Positions 1 through 8,352 of a stretch of 64,000 nucleotides of DNA are shown piece after piece; positions within the stretch are counted from its first letter, which is position 1, and each line of letters starts with the position of its first letter. The notes below the pieces were generated by a model. The model was not told the DNA's origin and searched no databases. It worked only from the letters and a program-made list of their open reading frames with translations. A program made the position numbers and the translations under genes. This DNA is from Bartonella sp. M0283 (GTDB lineage: Bacteria; Pseudomonadota; Alphaproteobacteria; Rhizobiales; Rhizobiaceae): contig NZ_JACFSK010000001.1 of NCBI RefSeq assembly GCF_016100455.1, positions 2,287,771-2,351,770 on the forward strand, written 5' to 3'.

Positions 1-83
1 GCCATTAGAAAAAATGTGGTTACCGTCGCCAATTCGGCCGTAAGCTTGATCGCGGTCCATGTCTCATTGGAAAGTAGCATCAT
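1..83 (-). CDS. modB: Molybdate ABC transporter permease ModB, N-terminal fragment
   Basis: Only the first 27 codons are inside the window; the gene runs off the left edge. The readable start is MLLSNETWTAIKLTAELATV, which resembles the N-terminus and first membrane segment of ModB permeases. Two consecutive ATG codons (83-81 and 80-78) could start it, and a purine-rich AGTAGAAAG lies just upstream. It begins 5 bases after the modA stop, so it is the third gene of modE-modA-modB. ModB forms the membrane channel of the molybdate importer. The call rests on the short homology plus the operon position. Confidence 0.75.
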   Translation of the reverse strand, partial: MMLLSNETWTAIKLTAELATVTTFFLM

Positions 84-88
84 GCTTT

Positions 89-838
89 CTACTTTGTTTC
101 CGGCAGGGCGTAGCCATATTTTTTGATAATGGTTGCTGCTTCCGGACCTTTGAGGAAGCTCACAAAAGCCTTTGCCGCTTCGTTATTTTCACCGGTTTTC
201 AAAAGCACGGCATCCTGACGGATGGGGTTATAGTCGGTTTGTGGAACAACCCATTTCGAGCCGCCTTTTTCATTGATAATCTGCGAAAAAGCAACAAAGC
301 CGATTTCGGCATTTCCGGTTTTGACAAACTGGTAGGCTTGCGAAATGTTTTGCCCTTCGACAAGCTTGTCCTTGATTTTGTCGTGAACTTTGAGCGCATC
401 CATTGTCTCGACAGCCGCCTTGCCATAAGGAGCCGCATCGGGATTGCAGAAGGAAATGTGGGTAATTTTGCTATCCGTCAAAGTTTCAGGACCCTTTACA
501 AGGTCACCTTTTGCACTCCACAACACCAATGTGCCGATTGCATAGGTAAACTCTGTTCCTTTAACACCATAGCCTTCTTCAACGGCCTTGGTCGGCCTTT
601 CGGCATCGGCTGCAAGAAATACCTCGAAAGGAGCACCATTCTTTATTTGTGTATAGAAATTACCGGTGGCACCGAATGAAAGTGTTGCCATGTGTCCGGT
701 TTTTTCTTTGAATTGTTCGGCAATTTCCTTGACGGGTTCGGTAAAATTGGCAGCCACTGCAACAACGGTTTCACCGGCTTGGGCAAAGGTTACACTTGCC
801 AGCAACAGACCTATCGATAAAGCGAGTTCGGATTTCAT
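89..838 (-). CDS. modA: Molybdate ABC transporter periplasmic binding protein ModA
   Basis: ModA captures molybdate (or tungstate) in the periplasm and delivers it to ModBC. The 249-residue product is the normal family length. It begins with a Sec signal peptide (residues 1-21, cleavage after AQA) followed by the characteristic VAVAANF segment, then FGATGNFYTQIKNGAPFEVF, a typical ModA oxyanion-binding region. It sits 9 bases downstream of modE and 5 bases before modB, so the three are probably one transcript under the operator described at 1652-1677. Confidence 0.95.
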   Translation of the reverse strand: MKSELALSIGLLLASVTFAQAGETVVAVAANFTEPVKEIAEQFKEKTGHMATLSFGATGNFYTQIKNGAPFEVFLAADAERPTKAVEEGYGVKGTEFTYAIGTLVLWSAKGDLVKGPETLTDSKITHISFCNPDAAPYGKAAVETMDALKVHDKIKDKLVEGQNISQAYQFVKTGNAEIGFVAFSQIINEKGGSKWVVPQTDYNPIRQDAVLLKTGENNEAAKAFVSFLKGPEAATIIKKYGYALPETK

Positions 839-847
839 TGCCTTCTC

Positions 848-1639
848 CTAACATGTTGCAATAATGATGTTTTCAGCCTTGATAAGTGCAAGAACAGGTT
901 GATTGGCCATAAGTCCTTTAAGTGCGGGGTCGTCCGGTCTCATAGTTGAGATGAGTGTTTTGTCTTCACCAATTTCAACGTTAAGCTCGACGCTTTTTTT
1001 GCCGACAGTGATTGATTGTAAAATTCCCGGAATACGATTTTGTTCAGAAAAATCTTCCTTGTCTTCAAAAGGTACGACCCTCACAAAGGGCGCTTTGACA
1101 AGAGCTGCAACCTGACGCCCCTTTACAAGTCCAAGCCGCTCGACACTTTTTTCGGTAATCTCGGCTTTGATGTGGATTTTATCGGAAATACCGATGGTCA
1201 CAAATGCGGCTGGTACTGCACTTTCGATGGATAAAATGTGACCTGATAAAACATTGCGTGCCGAGGTTCTCATCATGAAACCTTGTAAAAGCCCCGTCGG
1301 ACTCAAACCTATTTCCGACAAATTAACGGAAGCTTGCTTCATCATTGTGGCAAGTCCGGTTTCAAGATGGTGGAAAGTTTCGATGAGCTTTAGCGCTTCC
1401 GGCGTCAGGGTGGCGCCACCACCATTTTTCCCGCCAATATTCTTTTTCAAGAGCGGTTTTGCAACGAGGTTTTGCATGGCGCTAATGCCATCCCATGCCG
1501 CCTTGTAGCTAAGTCCGACAGAACGGGCGGCGGCAGAAATCGAACCTTCACGGCCGACAGCCTCAAGAAGCTTGATGCGCTCACGCCCGACCGAACCGAT
1601 ATGATCTTCTGTGAAAGATAAGGTTGCTTTGACCGACAT
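848..1639 (-). CDS. modE: Molybdate-responsive transcriptional regulator ModE
   Basis: ModE represses molybdate uptake genes when it binds molybdate and can activate molybdoenzyme genes. The 263-residue protein has the full two-part structure. An N-terminal LysR-like winged helix (about residues 15-90, with GSISAAARSVGLSYKAAW as recognition region) is followed by two TOBE/Mop molybdate-binding domains (about 122-188 and 200-263), each beginning with the SARNVLSG- or NRIPGILQSI-type motif. It is the first gene of modE-modA-modB, so it probably controls its own operon. Confidence 0.93.
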   Translation of the reverse strand: MSVKATLSFTEDHIGSVGRERIKLLEAVGREGSISAAARSVGLSYKAAWDGISAMQNLVAKPLLKKNIGGKNGGGATLTPEALKLIETFHHLETGLATMMKQASVNLSEIGLSPTGLLQGFMMRTSARNVLSGHILSIESAVPAAFVTIGISDKIHIKAEITEKSVERLGLVKGRQVAALVKAPFVRVVPFEDKEDFSEQNRIPGILQSITVGKKSVELNVEIGEDKTLISTMRPDDPALKGLMANQPVLALIKAENIIIATC

Positions 1640-1651
1640 AGATATACCATT

Positions 1652-1677
1652 CTGCTATATAGTTTACCTATATAACG
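1652..1677. promoter_or_regulatory. Probable ModE operator upstream of modEAB
   Basis: On the minus strand the site reads CGTTATATAG, a 5-base spacer GTAAA, then CTATATAGCAG. The first arm and the CTATATA of the second arm form an inverted repeat close to the classical ModE consensus (CGTTATAT...ATATAACG). It ends 13 bases before the modE start codon, where a bound repressor would block transcription. The resemblance is seen directly; binding by this ModE is inferred. Confidence 0.75.
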
Positions 1678-1751
1678 ATTATGACGAAAGCAAGGTTTCC
1701 ACACCACTTTTTCTAAAGCCGGTTTTTCCGGAGCTTTGCCTAGATATTATT

Positions 1752-2696
1752 TTAATAGCCGCGTATCCGGTTGACTGTGGGCGGCAATTTTCCGGTTTTT
1801 CGCCAATGAGCTACATTATTTCCCACAATTTTTGCAGCACTTTCTTTATTTGTTGGAGCCGAAATATGGGGAAGCACGGTTATATTTTCATTCTGCCATA
1901 AGGGCGAATCGGGCGGCAAAGGTTCCTGGTCGAAAACATCAAGAACCGCATGATCGAGCTGACGTTTATCAAGAGCGTCAACAAGAGCATCTGTATCAAT
2001 AACAGGCCCTCTGGAAAAATTGATAAGGCTTGCTCCCTTTTTCATATGGGCAAATTCGTTCTTTCCGAGAAGCCCCGTTGTTTCATTGGTGAGCGGTATA
2101 AGGAGAACGACAATATCGCTTGTTTCAATCAGTCGCATAAAACCGGCTTTTCCACTCAAACATGTGACATTATCGAGTGTCTTTTGGCTTTTTGACCAAC
2201 CGTTTACTTGAAATCCGGTAAGTGTCAGCAATTTTGCCGCAGCTCTTCCCAATTGACCTAAACCGAGAAGGCCGATTTTCCATTGTGATGCAGGTTTATA
2301 GCTATGTGCTTGCCAGAGTCGTTCCTGTTGCTGGCGATGATAGCGCGGCATATCGCGGGTTAAATAAAGTGTCCATGCAAGAACAGCTTCGGCCATGGCT
2401 TCGGTCAAAGCGGGGTCAACGAGCCGGACAATCGGTGGCGCGTTTTCGGGTAATTCCTTCACCATCCGTTCGACACCTGCCCACAGGCTTTGTATCCATT
2501 TCAGATTTTTGAGTTTTTTCAATTGGTCGGGATCAGGGTTTGCAACAATGGCAAGTTCGATTGCGCCATAATCTTCCGGTTTCAAATCGTTGAAATCTAC
2601 AATCTTTTCATCGCCTAAATTTTCGGACAGGATTTTTAACCAACTATCTCTATCGGTTTGTGCGCTACGGCTGACAAAAGCAATCGGTTCTGCCAT
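1752..2696 (-). CDS. D-2-hydroxyacid dehydrogenase, GhrA-like (glyoxylate/hydroxypyruvate reductase)
   Basis: The 314-residue protein is an NAD(P)-dependent D-2-hydroxyacid dehydrogenase. The Rossmann motif GLLGLGQLGRAA lies near residue 140. The catalytic Arg is in the NFSRGPVIDTDAL segment, the Glu in DVFDQEPL, and the His in VLPHISAP, all in the usual order. Short N-terminal catalytic halves and the WAGVERM segment point to the GhrA subgroup, which reduces glyoxylate and hydroxypyruvate. The exact substrate cannot be fixed from sequence. It is transcribed towards modE with its own upstream region and has no operon partner. Confidence 0.85.
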   Translation of the reverse strand: MAEPIAFVSRSAQTDRDSWLKILSENLGDEKIVDFNDLKPEDYGAIELAIVANPDPDQLKKLKNLKWIQSLWAGVERMVKELPENAPPIVRLVDPALTEAMAEAVLAWTLYLTRDMPRYHRQQQERLWQAHSYKPASQWKIGLLGLGQLGRAAAKLLTLTGFQVNGWSKSQKTLDNVTCLSGKAGFMRLIETSDIVVLLIPLTNETTGLLGKNEFAHMKKGASLINFSRGPVIDTDALVDALDKRQLDHAVLDVFDQEPLPPDSPLWQNENITVLPHISAPTNKESAAKIVGNNVAHWRKTGKLPPTVNRIRGY

Positions 2697-2933
2697 CGGT
2701 TATTTTCCTTATGAAAAAGCGGCACGAAATGATTGGCCGCGACATCTCTGCTATTGCTGCTCTGTCAAATCTGCCTTAAGTTCAGCCAAAATTCCATAGT
2801 GATTTTTAAACGCGGAAAATGATCGTCCGGGAAGACTGGAAGGCTTCCGGTTTCTAAAATCGGAATATCCGGAGTCTCTCCGGCATGATAAATGTTTTTC
2901 GCTGGTGAATGATGTTGAAGAGGTAAAAATACA

Positions 2934-3782
2934 ATGACACGCACCGTTTATGTCAACGGCGATTGGTTTGATGAAACAAATGCCCGGATTTCAATTTTTG
3001 ACAGGTCTGTCATGTTTGCCGATTCCGTTTATGAAGTCACCTCTTTTCTTGACGGAAAGTTTCTCGACTTTGACGGACATATCAAAAGGCTTAAAAATTC
3101 TCTGAAAGCGCTGGATATAGAATTCAACGTGGATAGAGATGAATTTCTCAATATTCATCGCGAGCTTATCAAGCGAAACGGTCTTGATAACGGCACTGTC
3201 TATCTTCAGGTTTCGCGTGGCGCGGGGGATCGTAATTTTGTTTACGACAATAGCGAATTGAAGCCCTGCCTTTTCATGTTCACCCAGACAGGCATTGTCA
3301 AAAATCTCCATAAAATGCCGCAGTTGAAAATGATATCGGTGAAAGAGGGCCGCTGGTGCCGCCGCGACATCAAGACGACGCAGCTTCTTTATTCGTCTCT
3401 GACCAAGACTCATGCCCATGCCGAGGGCGTTGACGATGCAGTCTATGTCGAGGATGGCTATTTGACCGAAGCAACCTCTTCCAATTTCTTCATTGTCGAT
3501 GGTCAGGGAACACTCATAACCCGTCAGTTGGATCACTCCATTTTGCCCGGTATTACCCGCGGTACGATTCTCGAACTTGCCCGCAAAAACGGCATTAACG
3601 TCGAAGAACGGCTTTTTACATTGGAAGAAACCTATGCCGCCAGTGAAGCGCTGATTACATCGACAACCAATTTTGCCGCTCCTGTTTTGAGTGTTGACGG
3701 GCGTAAAATTGGCGATGGTAAGCCCGGAAAAGTAACATTGCGCTTACGTGAGCTTTATATCGAACACGTCAAACGCAGTTAG
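2934..3782 (+). CDS. dat: D-amino-acid transaminase
   Basis: This is a fold-type IV PLP-dependent aminotransferase of 282 residues, the usual length of D-alanine aminotransferases. The expected PLP lysine is K147 in the RRDIKTTQLL motif. The EATSSNFF segment and the TSTTNFAAPV segment bind the PLP phosphate in this family. The enzyme would interconvert D-alanine and D-glutamate for peptidoglycan. Branched-chain aminotransferase or 4-amino-4-deoxychorismate lyase are related alternatives, but the DAAT-like FDRSVMFADSVYEV start favours this call. It is a single gene, convergent with holA. Confidence 0.85.
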   Translation: MTRTVYVNGDWFDETNARISIFDRSVMFADSVYEVTSFLDGKFLDFDGHIKRLKNSLKALDIEFNVDRDEFLNIHRELIKRNGLDNGTVYLQVSRGAGDRNFVYDNSELKPCLFMFTQTGIVKNLHKMPQLKMISVKEGRWCRRDIKTTQLLYSSLTKTHAHAEGVDDAVYVEDGYLTEATSSNFFIVDGQGTLITRQLDHSILPGITRGTILELARKNGINVEERLFTLEETYAASEALITSTTNFAAPVLSVDGRKIGDGKPGKVTLRLRELYIEHVKRS

Positions 3783-3804
3783 AGCTTTTGTTTAATATCG
3801 GAAA

Positions 3805-4842
3805 CTAGTTCTGGCGCTTCGATTGAACAGCAAGCGCCAGAAGTGCCTGCCGGATAATCGGTTCGGCAAGAGCTGTATTTTCTCTGCTTTCAAGAACGGC
3901 TTTTTGTAGCCGCTCCATCGCTTCCGCAATCCGCTTCAATGTCCAGCGGTTGAGTGCCTGTTCCATAACTTTTTGTCGGCGAAAGAAAATAGGCGGGCGC
4001 GCTGAAGCAATAGCGGAAGAGGGCGATTTCCCCTCGACCTCCACTTGCTGGCGTAAAATTTGCAATTGTTGGAATTGTCTTTCGGCAGCGCTTAATATCA
4101 AAAAAAGCGCATTGCCGGTTGCAACCTGACGGTCGAAACGGTTGTTAAAGCCGACAAGATCACCAATGAGTACAGCATCGATAATTTCATCGTAAGTGAG
4201 GCCGCTTACATCACTGACGGCAGCTTTTACATCATCAAGCGTAATTTCGCTCTTCTCCATCGCATAAAGGCAAAGCTTGTCCAATTCACTGCGCGAGATA
4301 AGCCGGTCGCCCCCCAGACTCTCTCTGAGCCATTTTCTTGCTTCAAGCGAAATAGAAAGGTGATATTCGCCGAGCACCTGATCAATCAGTCCTTCAAGCG
4401 AGCGTGCATCATCGGCATAACAAGGAAGTGCCATGGCTGACGCAGCTGTTTCCACAGCCGAGCGCAAGCTCGCACCTTTTTTAAGGTCTCCGGCCTCTAT
4501 CATCAGATAAACATTTTCAAGGCCGGTTTTTGCAAGTTTTTTGACGACTTCGGTGAGATTTCGTCCATTGCCGGCGTTTTTTATCGAGATGAGCCGTTTT
4601 CCGCCAAACAGCGAAACCGTGTGGGCTTCGTCAAGAAGGCGCGTAGGGTCACGTTCAAGATCGGCCGCTTCAAGCCTGATATTGGAAAACGGGTCATCAA
4701 GTTTGACGCCGGTAAGCTTGGCAAATTTCGACGCCCGTTCGGAAACAAGCCCCTTATCGGGACCGTAAATCAGTACAATGGGGTATTGCGCTTGTAAACG
4801 TGAAAGGAAACCGTCGACCTCATGAGCTTTTTTCTGCGCCAT
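3805..4842 (-). CDS. holA: DNA polymerase III delta subunit (clamp loader)
   Basis: HolA is the delta subunit of the clamp loader and opens the beta sliding clamp. The 345-residue product fits the family. It has an N-terminal region starting with a YPIVLIYGPDKGLVSERA nucleotide-binding-like fold that lacks a true Walker A, and the RLLDEAHTVSLFGGKRLISIKNA segment characteristic of HolA. In related genomes holA usually follows leuS and lptE. Here its start codon is 1 base after the stop of an ABC transporter ATPase gene, so it may be read through from that operon. Confidence 0.92.
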   Translation of the reverse strand: MAQKKAHEVDGFLSRLQAQYPIVLIYGPDKGLVSERASKFAKLTGVKLDDPFSNIRLEAADLERDPTRLLDEAHTVSLFGGKRLISIKNAGNGRNLTEVVKKLAKTGLENVYLMIEAGDLKKGASLRSAVETAASAMALPCYADDARSLEGLIDQVLGEYHLSISLEARKWLRESLGGDRLISRSELDKLCLYAMEKSEITLDDVKAAVSDVSGLTYDEIIDAVLIGDLVGFNNRFDRQVATGNALFLILSAAERQFQQLQILRQQVEVEGKSPSSAIASARPPIFFRRQKVMEQALNRWTLKRIAEAMERLQKAVLESRENTALAEPIIRQALLALAVQSKRQN

Positions 4843-4843
4843 G

Positions 4844-5638
4844 TTAATCCATCAGCAGCTTGTCATCGTCGAGCGCTTCACCTCTGACCTTCTGGAACAT
4901 GCCGACAAGGTCGCTCACATCAAGACCTTTGCGTTCTTCTTCGTGCACATCAAGTATTACCTTTCCACCATGCAGCATAAAGGTACGATCACCATAATCA
5001 AGTGCCTGACGCATAGAGTGGGTAACCATCAAAGTGGTCAGATTGTTTTCCTTGATGACTTTTTCTGTAAGCTTCATCACAAATTCGGCCATTCCCGGAT
5101 CAAGTGCGGCTGTATGTTCGTCAAGCAGCAAAACATCGGCATCTGACAGGGTAGCCATAATTAGCGCCAGAGCCTGACGCTGCCCGCCCGAAAGACTGTC
5201 CATCCGGTTCTGGATACGGTCTTCAAGGCCAAGACCGAGAGCGGCAATGCGTGCGCGGAATATTTCGCGATTTTCTTTTGTCAGAGCCGATCGCAACCCC
5301 CGTCGTTTTCCGCGACGGGCGGCAAGGGCGAGATTTTCTTCAATGGTGAGTGACCCGCAACTTCCTGCTAGCGGATCCTGAAAAACCCGTGCGATCATAC
5401 CCGCCCGTTCGGCAGTCGATTTTCTCGAAACATCAATATTGTTGATAATGACTTTGCCTTCATTGGGCAAAATATCTCCGGCGAGAACCCCAAGCATGGT
5501 CGATTTGCCGGCACCATTCGAGCCGATAATGGTTACAAAGCTGCCACGCTCTATTTTAAGGTTGAGATCGATAAGCGCCTGTTTTTCCAAGGGCGTTCCG
5601 GCTTTGAATGTTACGCCGATATGTTGCAGTTCAATCAT
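4844..5638 (-). CDS. ABC transporter ATP-binding protein, TrpXYZ-like family
   Basis: This ATPase powers the permease encoded just upstream. The chosen start gives MIELQHIGVTF and 264 residues; an earlier in-frame start at 5671 would lie inside the permease gene. Visible motifs are Walker A GSNGAGKST, the Q-loop FQDPLAG, signature LSGGQRQAL and a Walker B with LLLDEHTAALDP. The DEHTAALDP form is typical of the ABC families paired with PF04392 binding proteins. Its start overlaps the permease stop by 8 bases, so translation is probably coupled. The substrate is unknown; relatives import aromatic amino acids. Confidence 0.88.
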   Translation of the reverse strand: MIELQHIGVTFKAGTPLEKQALIDLNLKIERGSFVTIIGSNGAGKSTMLGVLAGDILPNEGKVIINNIDVSRKSTAERAGMIARVFQDPLAGSCGSLTIEENLALAARRGKRRGLRSALTKENREIFRARIAALGLGLEDRIQNRMDSLSGGQRQALALIMATLSDADVLLLDEHTAALDPGMAEFVMKLTEKVIKENNLTTLMVTHSMRQALDYGDRTFMLHGGKVILDVHEEERKGLDVSDLVGMFQKVRGEALDDDKLLMD

Positions 5639-6527
5639 GCTTTTTTGCCCCCAGATAATGCGGCAAAACAAGAGTCAATACCACAATCAAAGCGGTAATA
5701 AGTTGCAAGTCTGTCGATGTATCAATGCCAAGGCTGCTGCCTTCAAATGCAAATTGCACGGCAACACGATAAAGGACAGAGCCGACAATGCAGCTTATGA
5801 TAATCAGTAAAAGATTTCGGGTTCTGAACAATGTCTCGCCGATAATAACGGCAGCAAGCCCGAACACAATGGTTCCTGCACCTCCTGTGATATCGGTAGC
5901 AATAGCGGTCTGGATATAAAGCGACCCACCAAGAGCAACCAGAGCGTTGGATAATCCCATACCGGCATAGATGAGAAGCGCGGTTTTGATTCCTTGAGCT
6001 TTCGCCATACGCTGATTCGTTCCGGTTGCCCGCATGGCAAGGCCGACTTCGCTTTCCAGAAAACGCCAGACAAGAAAAGCAACAATTATGACGAGAATAC
6101 CGACGAAAAGCGGGCGGATAATCATATCCGGCAATCCGAACAGATTATAAAACGGTGTGAGTGCGGTATCTGCCAAACCAAGATTGACATTCGATACCCC
6201 CATAATCCCCATGATGCGAAGATTGATGGTGTAGAGCGCCGACATCGTCAAAATTGATGCAAGCAGGTTCAGAATGCCGAACTTCAAATTCAAAAGTGCG
6301 GTAACAAGTCCGGCAATCATTCCTGCAATCAAAGCCGAAAACATGCCAAACCACGGATTGAAACCGCACAATATCATAACACCGCAGACGGTCGAGCCTA
6401 ACAGAAACGAACCGTCCACCGTCAAATCCGGAAAATCGAGAATCCTGAACGATAAATAGACTCCGATAGCGACAAACGCATAAACAAGCCCGAGCTCGAC
6501 AGCACCGGTAAAGGCAAACATACTCAT
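5631..6527 (-). CDS. ABC transporter permease, TrpXYZ-like family
   Basis: This is a 298-residue integral membrane protein with about eight hydrophobic segments and the branched-chain-type permease loop (EVGLAMRATGTNQRMAKAQGI, about residues 174-194) that contacts the ATPase. It is the middle gene of binding protein - permease - ATPase. Its homologs belong to the uncharacterised permease group COG4120, whose studied members take up tryptophan or tyrosine; the substrate here is not established. Confidence 0.85.
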   Translation of the reverse strand: MSMFAFTGAVELGLVYAFVAIGVYLSFRILDFPDLTVDGSFLLGSTVCGVMILCGFNPWFGMFSALIAGMIAGLVTALLNLKFGILNLLASILTMSALYTINLRIMGIMGVSNVNLGLADTALTPFYNLFGLPDMIIRPLFVGILVIIVAFLVWRFLESEVGLAMRATGTNQRMAKAQGIKTALLIYAGMGLSNALVALGGSLYIQTAIATDITGGAGTIVFGLAAVIIGETLFRTRNLLLIIISCIVGSVLYRVAVQFAFEGSSLGIDTSTDLQLITALIVVLTLVLPHYLGAKKHD

Positions 6528-6586
6528 GAGGCAATTGCCCCGCTTGCAATTATGTCAGTATCGAAAAATTCCACCGTCAGGATACC

Positions 6587-7546
6587 TTATTTGTTGATAA
6601 TTTTTGCAGCCCTATCAAGCACCGGTTGGGGAATCACAACCCCCATTTTTTCTGCAGCTTGAAGGTCAACAGCCACATTTTTTCCTTCCGGTGTGACAAC
6701 ATCTATGTCACCGGGCTTTTCACCTTTTAAAATACGGACAACGAGTTTACCGGTCTCAAGCCCCGAATCATAATAATCGATTCCCTGGGCTGCAAAGGCA
6801 CCATGCCCGATCGAACTCGGATCAGCTGTAAAAAGCGGTGTTTTTGATTCGGCCGCTACTTTTGTTGCACCTTCAAGCACCGAGATAATTGTGTTGTCGG
6901 TCGGTACATAAATCATATCCACCTTGCCAATAAGGGCACGGGTTGCTGCCTGCACGTCGGATGATTTCGGTGCAGCCGAGGGGATAATTTCGATTCCTTC
7001 TTTTTCTGCGAGCTTTTTCAAAACATTCAAGGTCGAAACCGAATTGGCCTCGGCAGCATTATAAAGGTAGCCGAGTTTTTTCAGATCAGGTTTGATTTCT
7101 TTCAAGAGTTTTATATGTTCTTCAACCGGCGAGCGGTCGCATACACCGGTAATATTTCCACCGGGTTTCTTCATATCCGGTACGAGCTTTGCTTCTACAG
7201 GGTCTGAAACAGCCGAAAAAACAATCGGTATGTTTTTGGTTGCTGCAAGCATGGTTTGTGCCGAAGGCGTTGCAATGGAAACGATCACATCCGGCTTGTC
7301 ACCAACAAATTGGCGCGCAATCTGGGTTGCTGTGGAAATGTTTCCCTGCGCTGACTGGAAGTTGAGAACGAGATTCTCGCCATTCTTGTAGCCCTCTTGT
7401 GCGAGGACGTCCTCTACGCCTTTGCGCACGGCATCCAAAGCCGGATGGGCAACAATCTGCGTAATATCGACTTTCACTTTATCGGCTGCAAATGAAAAAT
7501 TTCCCAATGCCAAAATTGCTGCGGCTGCCAGAACCAAACGACGCAT
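6587..7546 (-). CDS. ABC transporter substrate-binding protein (PF04392 family)
   Basis: The ATG at 7546 is preceded by GGGAGAAG and gives MRRLVLAAAAILALGNFSFA, a Sec signal peptide, so it is preferred over the GTG two codons upstream. The 319-residue product has the two-lobed TrpX/BtpA-type fold with VSIATPSAQTMLAATKNIPI and the FSAVSDPVEA segment typical of this family. It is the first gene of a three-gene importer operon and would bind the substrate in the periplasm. The substrate is likely an amino acid or related small molecule, but this is inference from the family. Confidence 0.87.
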   Translation of the reverse strand: MRRLVLAAAAILALGNFSFAADKVKVDITQIVAHPALDAVRKGVEDVLAQEGYKNGENLVLNFQSAQGNISTATQIARQFVGDKPDVIVSIATPSAQTMLAATKNIPIVFSAVSDPVEAKLVPDMKKPGGNITGVCDRSPVEEHIKLLKEIKPDLKKLGYLYNAAEANSVSTLNVLKKLAEKEGIEIIPSAAPKSSDVQAATRALIGKVDMIYVPTDNTIISVLEGATKVAAESKTPLFTADPSSIGHGAFAAQGIDYYDSGLETGKLVVRILKGEKPGDIDVVTPEGKNVAVDLQAAEKMGVVIPQPVLDRAAKIINK

Positions 7547-7664
7547 AATCACTTCTCCCTCTAAAACCTCTTAAAAGCTTTATTGAAGCCTTGGCCGGAA
7601 ATCAACATTTTCAACGATTTTTAAAGCATGAAAAACGAATATTGAAAGAATTTTATTTTTTATG

Positions 7665-7693
7665 TTGCAATCGTCGCAAGGTTGGGTCATATA
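7665..7693 (+). promoter_or_regulatory. Probable sigma-70 promoter of tRNA-Gly
   Basis: TTGCAA (7665-7670) and CATATA (7688-7693) are separated by 17 bases and end about 34 bases before the tRNA. The spacing fits a housekeeping promoter. The -35 matches four of six consensus bases and the -10 is weaker, so this is a moderate call. Confidence 0.45.
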
Positions 7694-7727
7694 GGCACGA
7701 CCGAAGCGAAGCACTTCCGGTTTGTGA

Positions 7728-7802
7728 GCGGGTGTAGCTCAGGGGTAGAGCACAACCTTGCCAAGGTTGGGGTCGTGGGTTCGAATCCCATCGCCCGCTC
7801 CA
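7728..7802 (+). tRNA. tRNA-Gly (GCC anticodon)
   Basis: The 75-base gene folds as a complete cloverleaf. The acceptor arm is GCGGGTG (7728-7734) paired with CGCCCGC (7792-7798) with one wobble, the D arm contains AGCTCAGGGGTAGAGC, the anticodon loop is TTGCCAA (anticodon GCC), and the T arm contains GGTTCGAATCC. Discriminator T is followed by an encoded CCA (7800-7802). It reads the GGC/GGU glycine codons. Confidence 0.97.
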
Positions 7803-8352
7803 ATTTTTCCCCAATCATGAATATGAAAGTTTATAGCTTGCTGGTTTTTTAGTGGCTGCCGAGCCATTGTGCTGCGAGCCGTGCCTATTTTTGTTCTCTT
7901 TGTTTCTTTATAGTTTCATGTCCCGCATTCGTTTTCTTTTTTTCTGTGCGAGAGCGGTAAATGTTTAGGCGATGTTCCTTAATTATGATGTCCTGTTTTA
8001 AATGGAACGTCTATCATCCGAAGAAATCCAAAGAGATAGATTAAGCTTTGCTCTTGTCCACATCGTCCGTTTTCAAATTATAAAATATTCTTACAATTAT
8101 TTTATGTTCCGCTAGACCGAATTAAAGTCGGATTTGTGAATGCGAAGTAGAGAAATTTAATGTGTTAAATAAAATAGATCAGGACAAGTGATATTTATTT
8201 TGGAAAACACTCGTTTTCATTTCGGCAATATTTGCCATTGTTGACACAACTTATTATTGAACTTTTAGAAGTTATGGCTATCTACAACATAGCTCGTTTC
8301 AAAAGACGAAAATTGTCCTGTGCAATGCTGTCATTAAATAGGAAAATACATA
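7803..8352. other. Intergenic stretch, 550 bp, no gene recognised
   Basis: This A/T-rich gap separates tRNA-Gly from the acetolactate decarboxylase gene. I see no credible reading frame and no strong hairpin terminator directly after the tRNA, and no second copy of the tRNA 3' end. Stop codons occur frequently in every frame. It marks the left part of a stretch that looks like accessory DNA. Confidence 0.5.

Noticed and set aside
2991..3536. Minus-strand open frame opposite dat
   Set aside because: It is antisense to a gene with a complete conserved motif set and shows no recognised similarity.
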